A stretch of 64,000 bases of DNA from Branchiostoma floridae (taxonomy: Eukaryota; Chordata; Leptocardii; Amphioxiformes; Branchiostomatidae), in the NCBI RefSeq assembly GCF_000003815.2, contig NC_049997.1, forward strand, positions 16,728,502-16,792,501, read 5' to 3'. The translations under genes were made by a program, and so were the position numbers. Within the stretch, counting starts at the first letter, position 1, and every line of letters begins with the position of its first letter. The notes under the pieces were generated by a model. It had not been told where the DNA came from, did not search any database, and saw only the letters and a program-made list of their open reading frames with translations. Shown here piece after piece: positions 57,451 to 64,000 of this stretch.

Positions 57451-57917
57451 CGTTTTAATCTGTCTCAGCCTCATGCTTAATCCACGGTAAGCCTTATGGT
57501 TGTAATGTTTTAGACGGCTCCCGTTTGGTCCAATACAGTCAATAAAAGATGGGTCATCAATCTTTACGTAGTGGCGTCTTAGATGGGACATTTTTGGTTG
57601 AAAGAGGGGAGCTTTTGAAAAATGTGCATTATTACAAACCTGATAACTTTTGGTGATTATGTATTGTCACAATTTTACAAAAAGAACATAGATTTTACAT
57701 CCTCACCATTTTGTGATGTTAAAATCTGACCTACTGTTTCTGCCTCAAAGGTTTTCGTTGAAGACATCTCATTATGACGTCACCAATGAGAAAAGAATCC
57801 AACAGCCCATCTTCATGTAATGTCATCTGCATTGATGCAATCAGAGGGTATGGCTGAGCCACATCATTAGGCAGCTTATAGCCGAAGCCCTATATAGCCT
57901 GGGAGAGGATTTTGAAG
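57451..57917. other. No gene seen
   Basis: Spacer with no supported feature. The last 11 bases are one half of a target duplication. Confidence 0.4.
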
Positions 57918-58036
57918 TTCGTTCGTTCGTTCGTCCCATAGCCTTTACGGCTGATTAATCAGCCGTAGGGGCAGCACAACATGTTGTGCTGTATCAATAG
58001 GCATTTTAGTCCCCTGGCGGCGCCTATCTCCTCTCC
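57918..58036 (-). mobile_element. LINE 3' tail with (GAAC)n end and two perfect palindromes
   Basis: GGATTTTGAAG occurs at 57907-57917 and 58037-58047, so this 119-bp piece inserted with an 11-bp duplication. It opens with (GTTC)n, the complement of a GAAC tail, showing minus-strand insertion of a retroelement 3' end. Inside are two perfect palindromes, ACGGCTGATTAATCAGCCGT (57947-57966) and CAGCACAACATGTTGTGCTG (57972-57991). It has no coding content. Confidence 0.7.
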
Positions 58037-58047
58037 GGATTTTGAAG

Positions 58048-58573
58048 GAAGCTTGGTAAATTAGGATCGTAGGGAACACTATAAAATTAGTGAACAATGC
58101 AGAATTTACCAAAACTTACTGCTATATGTATTTCTCTGTCTCTGGAAAAGAACATGTATTAGTAGATTTCAATGGTAATTCAGGCATCTAGTAAACATGT
58201 GATGCCGTTTTCTGTCTGTAAATACAGCAGCTATGGAATAATCTATTCATAATCATTATCATCATCATGATACGTCTACTACCATAGAATTTTTGAATAG
58301 GTTGAGTTTTTAGTCATTTATGCATTTAAGCTATGTATAGATGGGTCATAGTGAGTTTATGGTAAACTATGCAAATCTATGCAAATTAGAACCACTATGT
58401 CCCGCCTGGATGGACCTTATCACATTTTATCTAAAATGATCAACCTATCTTTCTATGGTACTGGACTAAACATGTGGAGGATGGACTAAAACAGATGGAC
58501 TAAAAGATATTTTAGGTTTCTCCTTTTGGACTATAATATTTAGATGCTTGCTTTTTAAATGATTTGTTATCTG
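58048..58573. other. No gene seen
   Basis: AT-rich, no supported feature. Confidence 0.4.
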
Positions 58574-58890
58574 GTAAGTATCTAATACGAGCTCAACAAA
58601 GAACAATGTATAGTCATGCCTTCAAATACCAGAGTTACCAACCTAGGATTGATGTGTTCAAAAATTCGTATTTTCCCAGAACTATCATAGAGTAAAATTT
58701 CTTATCTCCAAGCACAGTAGGGGCATCTTCTCCCGGTAGTTTTAAAGAACGCTTGCAGATGTATATGCAAAAGTTGTGATGGGTCGTTCAGTGTAATATA
58801 ACCAGCTGCTGCCGCAACGCGTGCCTACGAAGCTGGTGTGTTATGCCTAAGGGCGGTTATACCGGCTATATAGATACAGATACAGATATC
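58574..58890 (+). pseudogene. CR1/Jockey-like LINE 3' end with GATACA tail, copy 3
   Basis: GTAAGTATCTAATACGAGCT to GGCTATATAGATACAGATAC, similar to copy 1 (43509-43795), with substitutions that break the frame (a TAG replaces part of VEWN near 58692). Confidence 0.75.
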
Positions 58891-59257
58891 TGCAATTGTA
58901 TTTTGAATACCAAGCATGCGAAAATGAAATAACATTCTCTAGACTCAATAACATAGTTATCTCAGTGAGAAAGTACCTTTTTTTAAAATTTTCTCTGCAT
59001 TGTAATGTCCTATAGCTACGTAACAATTAATTATATGAAATAGGGGTAATGTCAGTTTCTTTGTATAAAATTATCATGACACTTGGAATTAATTGAAGAA
59101 CATTTTGTGTTTGATCCTTTATTTAGGTTTTGTCTTTCCATCAATTTATTTATAGTACATTTGACAGATCAAAAGGTACAGTTATACCGAAATCCTTAAT
59201 AGGCTTAGCATTCTTGAAATTTTATTTTTGATTTCAAACAATATTCCAAGCCCTATG
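58891..59257. other. No gene seen
   Basis: AT-rich, no supported feature. Confidence 0.4.
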
Positions 59258-59396
59258 TTCATTTTCATTGCCTCGTCATCATCATCCAGGCGTACTGGTT
59301 GGCCATGACTCTCACCCGCCATCCTTCCCCATCCTCCATAGCGTTGGACAGATCTTCAGCCGAGCAGGAAGCATCTTCACTTGAGTTGATGCACAC
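59258..59396 (-). pseudogene. Non-LTR reverse transcriptase C terminus, family B, copy 2
   Basis: The minus strand reads EDASCSAEDLSNAMEDGEGW then RVRVMANQYAW, followed by (ATG)n. It is a decayed relative of 51530-51662; a stop lies just upstream. Confidence 0.7.
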
Positions 59397-60427
59397 ATTG
59401 CTTAATGTCGTGTAAAGAGTGTGAGTCACATGCACACCGAGAATATGTGTGCCCTAAGATAAGTTGATGCAGTAGGTATCACCTATTTTATACTGTTATT
59501 AAGGACATCAACCGCTAAAGGGTATGTTACAGGTCACTAATGCAGTCTCACATTATTGCACCTCATAGATTCACTCGTAGATCTATACCATACTGGCATT
59601 ATGCCACAGCAAGTAAATTTTATGGATGACGTCCTATGCAGAGTGCGAAAATAATGAGATAGCGCGAAAAAAAATGGGTAAAAAGAAGATTGCTAATTTT
59701 TCAAAATAGACACATTAAACGTCGTAACAAGATTTGAAGTGACAAAACGTGGCATCACAATTAACAAGTCATTCATTTCTGTATTAAAGAAGTGAACTAG
59801 TGTAGTAAAAGTGATACTAGTGTGGTACACTGGTATCACTTGCCAAGCTGACAACTACATTCATGGCTTCCATACTGGTAGCACTTAGTATCCATCAGTT
59901 ATGGCTACCTCCCTAGTATCACTTCTTCAAGTATAATTATTAGGCTACAACACAACATGTTTGCCTATTTGACCATGATTTGAAAAAAAAAGTGAAATTT
60001 GGCGACATGTCATCCATAGAATTTCCTTGCTGTGGCCTAGGCCTAAACATTAAGATAATGTTTTTAATAATCACCAAGGCTAAGTGTTTTATGAGAAAAA
60101 CCGTAATGAGAAAAGTTGAAGTGTTGCCTCTTAGAAACAATTTCGCGTGGAAAAAGGTCACAGGGGTCATACCGAGACTATCTTGACTGGCTGACTGGTC
60201 TAGACGACCGGCGCCTAAGAAATTATTGCCTTAATTTGCTGTGGCTAAACGATCACCTTCGGGTAACTGTGTCCACATCACGTTTGAGATCGATGTCTTG
60301 AACCTTTCCCCCTTTTACTACCATGAAACATTCATGGAGGTTGGATCTTCACTAGCGTTTGTGTATGTGTCTGTCTTTCTGTCTGTTTATAATGGGTTTA
60401 TTCAATTCAGTGGCGTCGTGTGTGGCG
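59397..60427. other. No gene; hairpin/(GT) module at 60320-60400
   Basis: Mostly AT-rich. CATGAAACATTCATGGAGGT, TTGGATCTTCACTAGCG and TTTGTGTATGTGTCTGTC at 60322-60385 repeat the opening module of the 5371-6459 element. The 68-codon frame at 59980-60186 shows no known motif. Confidence 0.4.
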
Positions 60428-60429
60428 TA

Positions 60430-61007
60430 CGAGGGGCGTTCAAGAAGTAATGTCCCTGACCCATTTCCAGTTGTCTGATCTAAATGAAATTTTGCATATG
60501 TAATGATTCATATCTCTATGGGTTATGTTGCAAAAAACAGCTCTGAACTAATTTTGGTTTTTGATTTAAAGGTGTTTGAACAGAGTCAGGTGTGAAATGG
60601 ACCAGGTGTGAAATGGAGCCAGTTGAGTGTCGCGCATTGATCCAGTTTTTGTATTTGAAAGGACGCATACCAAATGAGACTTTTGATGAAATAAAAGAAA
60701 CTTATGGTGATGATTCCCCATCATATGACCTTGTAAAACGCTGGCATTGTGAATTCAAACATGGTCGGAAGTCTGTGGAAACAGCTCCCAGACCTGGTCG
60801 TCCCTCTTCTGCCATTGATGAGGCATCTGTTGGAGGACCAACCCGGGGTGTCCTACAAAAACCGTGTCCAGAGCTACATCAAACGATGGTAGAAATGCAT
60901 AACTCTGGGTGATTGCTATGAAGAGAAAGACTAATAACTGCACCAAGTTTCATTAATCTCCTGCTATGGGAAATGGGTCAGGAGCATTACTTCTTGAACG
61001 CCCCTCG
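60430..61007 (+). mobile_element. Internally deleted mariner element
   Basis: TA target sites (60428-60429 and 61008-61009) flank terminal inverted repeats beginning CGAGGGGCGTTCAAGAAGTA; the match continues to CCCATTTCC. Mariner elements are normally about 1.3 kb; this one is 578 bp. It keeps both ends and both termini of the transposase region but lacks the catalytic centre. Confidence 0.9.
60592..60934 (+). pseudogene. Broken mariner transposase (N- and C-terminal remnants)
   Basis: From the ATG at 60592, or more likely 60613, the frame encodes the mariner DNA-binding region: CRALIQFLYLKGRIPNETFD, then ETYGDDSPSYDLVKRW, then FKHGRKSVETAPRPGRPSSA, matching the paired helix-turn-helix and the linker before the catalytic domain. 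After about residue 85 the catalytic D,D(34)D part is missing. The remaining sequence, in another frame from 60866, reads VQSYIKRW, a stop, then KCITLGDCYEEKD and stop, like the family's C terminus. Mariner transposase cuts and pastes its element at TA sites; this copy cannot. It could at most encode a short DNA-binding peptide. Confidence 0.85.
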
Positions 61008-61008
61008 T

Positions 61009-61170
61009 AACTAGTAAGAGGGTTCGGCTCGGAATCTAGAGGTCCCGAGTTCGATACCCGAAGTGCCCGCAAAGTTGTGCTCTTGCCATGGAAAAGAAAC
61101 TTTACTACACGACCTTCCTCACTTCACCCAGGTGTAAACATGGGTACCTGACTTTGGTCACGGAGGTAAA
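61009..61170 (+). mobile_element. tRNA-derived SINE (partial)
   Basis: GGGTTCGGCTCGGAATCTAG then a B box GAGTTCGATACC, followed by TTGTGCTCTTGCCATGG- and ACCTTCCTCACTTCACCC-like core, a diverged form of the core at 16235-16698. It directly abuts the mariner. Confidence 0.6.
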
Positions 61171-61399
61171 AGAAAAAAAAGAAGACTTTTTTTACCCTCT
61201 GCCTGTATGTGGCACGTTTAGTATAAGTTCCCAACAATGCGGTGCCACATTGTCTTCTTCTGTCCGAAAAGCAAATAGACAACTAGAAAGGCCGACATTT
61301 GCTTGAGAGCAAATACAGCATATTTCAGCCATCTCCCTCATGCAACAATAGGCCTTGAGGTCGTTGACCCCTTTGGCCATTGGAAAGTGGTCCATGCCA
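61171..61399. repeat. Spacer with a direct repeat shared with 62922-62975
   Basis: CTAGAAAGGCCGACATTTGC then GAGAGCAAATACAGC and ATATTTCAGCCAT at 61283-61331 recur at 62922-62970, bracketing the satellite region. No gene. Confidence 0.55.
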
Positions 61400-62460
61400 A
61401 AAATTATACATGGGTCATTTGAATAGATATCTAGAGCACCCCTTTACCAATTTACGGGTCATTAGGTTGTAAATCGAGGGAACAGGAGCCAAAAATGTCC
61501 AAATTTTGTCAAAAATGGCCATAAAATCGCAAAATTAAGCATTTTGTTGTACCGTATGGGAAAACTTGTATTGAATTTATGTGCACATAATTGAAGGGCA
61601 CTTTTATACCAAATTTCAGATCATTTGGTTGTAAAACGAGGCTACAGGAGCCACAAATGTCCTTTTTTGGTCAAAAAATGGCCAAAAATCGCAAAATTAA
61701 GCATTTTGTTCTACCGTATGGGAAAACTTTTATTGAATTTATGTGGACATAATTGAAGGGCACTTTTATACCAAATTTCAGATCATTTGGTTGTAAAACG
61801 AGGCTACAGGAGCCACAAATGTCCTTTTTTGGTCAAAAAATGGCCAAAAATCGCAAAATTAAGCATTTTGTTCTACCGTATGGGAAAACTTTTATTGAAT
61901 TTATGTGGAAATAATTGAAGGGCACTTTTATACCAAATTTCAGATCATTTGGTTGTAAAACGAGGCTACAGGAGCCACAAATAAAGGAGCCGCAAGAAAC
62001 AGTCATGCATTCAAATACCAGAGTTACCAACCTAGGATTGATGTGTTCAAAAATTCGTACTTTCCCAGAACTATCGTAGAGTGGAATTTGTTATCACCAA
62101 GTACAGTAGGGGCATCTTCTCTGGGTAGTTTTAAAGAACGCTTGCAGGTAGATGTGCAAAAGGTAGGTGTAATGAGTCGTTCGGTGTAATATAACCAGCT
62201 GCTGCCGCGCCGCGTGCCTGCGAAGCTGGTGTGTTACGCCGAACGGCGGTTATACCGGCTATATAGATACAGATACAGATACAGATACAAATGTCCTTTT
62301 TTGGTCAAAAAATGGCCAAAAATCGCAAAATTAAGCATTTTGTTGTACCGTATGCCAAAACTGTTATTGAATCTAGGTGAGCATATGATCAAGGCACCTC
62401 TGTACCAAATTTCATGTCATTCGGCTGTAATACCAGGGTACAGGAGCCCGAAATATACAT
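61400..62460 (+). repeat. 162-bp tandem repeat interrupted by a LINE insertion
   Basis: The unit junction (ACAAATGTCC-like) recurs at 61491, 61653, 61815 and 61977, exactly 162 bp apart. It continues after the insertion at 62287. Each unit has GGTCAAAAAATGGCC, CGCAAAATTAAGCATTTTGT, ACCGTATGGGAAAACTT and CCAAATTTCAGATCATTTGG. The middle units are nearly identical and the outer ones diverged, as expected from expansion inside the array. Confidence 0.9.
61983..62286 (+). pseudogene. CR1/Jockey-like LINE 3' end with GATACA tail, copy 4
   Basis: Inserted into the 162-bp array with ACAAAT at both sides (61977-61982, 62287-62292). It contains AGAGTTACCAACCTAGGATT, CCCAGAACTATCGTAGAGTG and the GATACA tail; very similar to copy 1. 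The insertion must postdate the array. Confidence 0.85.
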
Positions 62461-62744
62461 AAAAATTGACAAAAACCTCAATAAAATCATTTTAAAGGCA
62501 GATATGAAAAAAATGAAAAAAAATCCTGGGGGTATTGGCTTACTCTACCTTTGTGCCAAATTTCAAGTCAATCGGTCAAAAAATGGCGGAGTTGATTCGA
62601 TTTGAAGATTTGACAGGAGAAAGAAGAAAGAAAGAAAGAAACATTACGAATACAATATATTTCACCATACCTATGGTATGGCTGAAATATAAAAATCAAA
62701 GGCAATTTAACCTTTTCCAATGGACTAAAGGTTGGTGGATGGTG
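62461..62744. other. No gene; (GAAA)n tract and small palindrome
   Basis: A (GAAA)n tract lies at 62620-62641 and a near-palindrome, CCATACCTATGGTATGG, at 62664-62680. It appears to be repeat-derived. Confidence 0.45.
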
Positions 62745-62905
62745 GAAATGGTTATGCTAGTAGATAGAAGCGAACAGTGGTTTGAATGAAGGCTTGTTGA
62801 TTGTATATAGGAGGGAAGAAGTTGTCATCGAGAGAGTTCCATAGCTTGGCAGTTCGAGGAAAGAAGCTCTTGCCGTAGAAAGACTTTGAGACTAGTAATT
62901 GAATA
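62745..62905 (-). pseudogene. LINE polymerase C terminus, family C
   Basis: The minus strand reads LLVSKSFYGKSFFPRTAKLW, then NSLDDNFFPPIYNQQAFIQT, then TVRFYLLA and a stop at about 62757. The KSFFPRTAKLWNSL block is a canonical end of CR1/Jockey-group proteins. No upstream domain remains. Confidence 0.75.
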
Positions 62906-64000
62906 GTTTAACAAAATAAACTAGAAAGGCCGACATTTGCTTAAGAGCAAATACAGCATATTTCAGCCATACCCCTTCCCACGCAACATTGGACTGTTCC
63001 AAATCACCCCTGCGCAAAAATGGAACATCCTCTTAACAGTACATTATCCCCCAAAGTGGACTGGTATTGTGAATTGATTCCAGGTAAAAACAGAGCTTGC
63101 TTCTATTTTTCAGAAAATGACAATAATCACACCTTCCATTCAGAAAATTTTCATCATGACTGAAAATTGTTGAATGACTTCATGTAATGTCATTAACAAT
63201 TTTCAGTACGATAACTAGGTGTAAGTTTAAAAAAGTATAAGCTCCTTGTGATGTGGGTACATTTATTATTGCAGTGAACTTTTTTTATTCAAGTAGGGCA
63301 TACGATTAATTATCAAGCAGGTGCAGGTACTGTAGGAGCGTTTGTTTTCTTCAAGCTGTAAAACTGTTAAACTGTTTTACTTTGTATGCAATCAGCCATC
63401 GAGCCTATTCTTATTTTAGTTTAACAACTTCCTGCCAGACCCGGAAGATACGATTGAACCTTGTTCGAGGATTTATTTTCGTCTGTCTGGTCAGTCTGTT
63501 CATACCCTGGCGCTGAGAGCTTTTATTGGGCTGAAACTCTGGCAGTTTAAAGTTACTTACAATTTAAATGTTCAAAGTTTATGTCAAACAACAACAGCAC
63601 TAGGAAATGTGGCCACTATAGACAGGTGGTCACTATAGAGAAAATGCTGCTCTATTGACTAGGAGCCATACGTTACACATGATTTCAGTACACTGATCAT
63701 TAATCATATAAACATTGCACAGGTAAGCCAATTGTTTAGATGTACAATTAAGTTCAAATAATTCTGAAGAGAAATATTGATGAGAAAATAATCATTCTCG
63801 CCACTGTCTAACTTATAATTACGTATCAAAACTAAACGCAGATTTTCTAACTAATGCACCTTTCGCCGACTTCATCAAAGGACCGCCGGCTATCAATCAA
63901 ACACGGCTGTTGATTAGACTTAGATTAGAGTTTCAAACAGTCATGTGCTGTGTGCCAGTTGACAGCGAACTTCATGCTACGTGATGTTTTACATTGCTTG
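62906..64000. other. No gene seen (about 1.1 kb)
   Basis: AT-rich. A duplicated GGCCACTATAGACAGGTGGT / CACTATAGAG word lies near 63612-63640. No exon could be supported up to the window end. Confidence 0.4.

Overview
This is eukaryotic, AT-rich, intron- and repeat-dominated DNA. The likeliest source is an invertebrate chordate, probably a lancelet (Branchiostoma). That is an inference from the very dense mixture of small inverted-repeat transposons, several kinds of 5'-truncated non-LTR retrotransposons, tRNA-derived SINEs, compound (GT)n minisatellites, and a CpG-rich cell-surface gene in an AT-rich background. Nothing looks prokaryotic: there are no operons, ribosome binding sites or CRISPR arrays. 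Three runs of exactly 100 N (1994-2093, 6797-6896, 55948-56047) are scaffold gaps.

Host genes are sparse. The best is an apparently single-exon gene at 11709-12356 (+) for a 215-residue type I membrane protein with a signal peptide, one fibronectin type III domain, a membrane segment and a short cytoplasmic tail. Its last ~15 codons and stop are the first unit of a four-copy tandem repeat. At 782-994 (-) lies a first coding exon of a 2-oxoglutarate/Fe(II) dioxygenase-like protein whose remaining exons lie beyond the left edge. Two more open frames (48367-48654 +, 49459-49713 -) are weak exon candidates, and an inverted duplicated block (28925-30760 against 34240-34880 and 37510-38880) conserves splice-like signals.

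The rest is a catalogue of mobile DNA. DNA transposon derivatives include TTAA-flanked piggyBac-type MITEs (9644-10586, 14166-15109, a composite at 31928-33545, a fragment at 44435-44670), two hAT-type MITEs with 8-bp target duplications (50559-50951, 54607-55042), an internally deleted mariner with terminal repeats and a broken transposase (60430-61007), and many unnamed palindromic elements. Non-LTR remnants include an L1/Tx1-like ORF2 tail (7972-8300), four copies of one CR1/Jockey-like 3' end with a GATACA tail, and several minus-strand tails with other simple repeats. tRNA-derived SINEs lie near 6.5, 16.2, 41.1 and 61.0 kb.

A complex repeat family recurs through the window (1.0-2.0, 5.4-6.5, 7.2, 17.2, 21.3, 25.3, 33.6 and 35.1-37.0 kb). 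It combines a short hairpin, a (GT)n tract, a body with the motif GGCCCCCTAGCGGC, and AT-rich blocks with repeated ATTTGCAT octamers. Tandem arrays of several periods lie at 2.3-2.9, 12.3-12.9, 36.3-37.0, 39.5-40.9, 45.8-46.4, 56.5-57.4 and 61.4-62.5 kb. No single new system is demonstrated. The most unusual items are the repeat that spans a stop codon, the rearranged inverted duplication, and the four-copy array at 56.5-57.4 kb with a partly conserved minus-strand reading frame.
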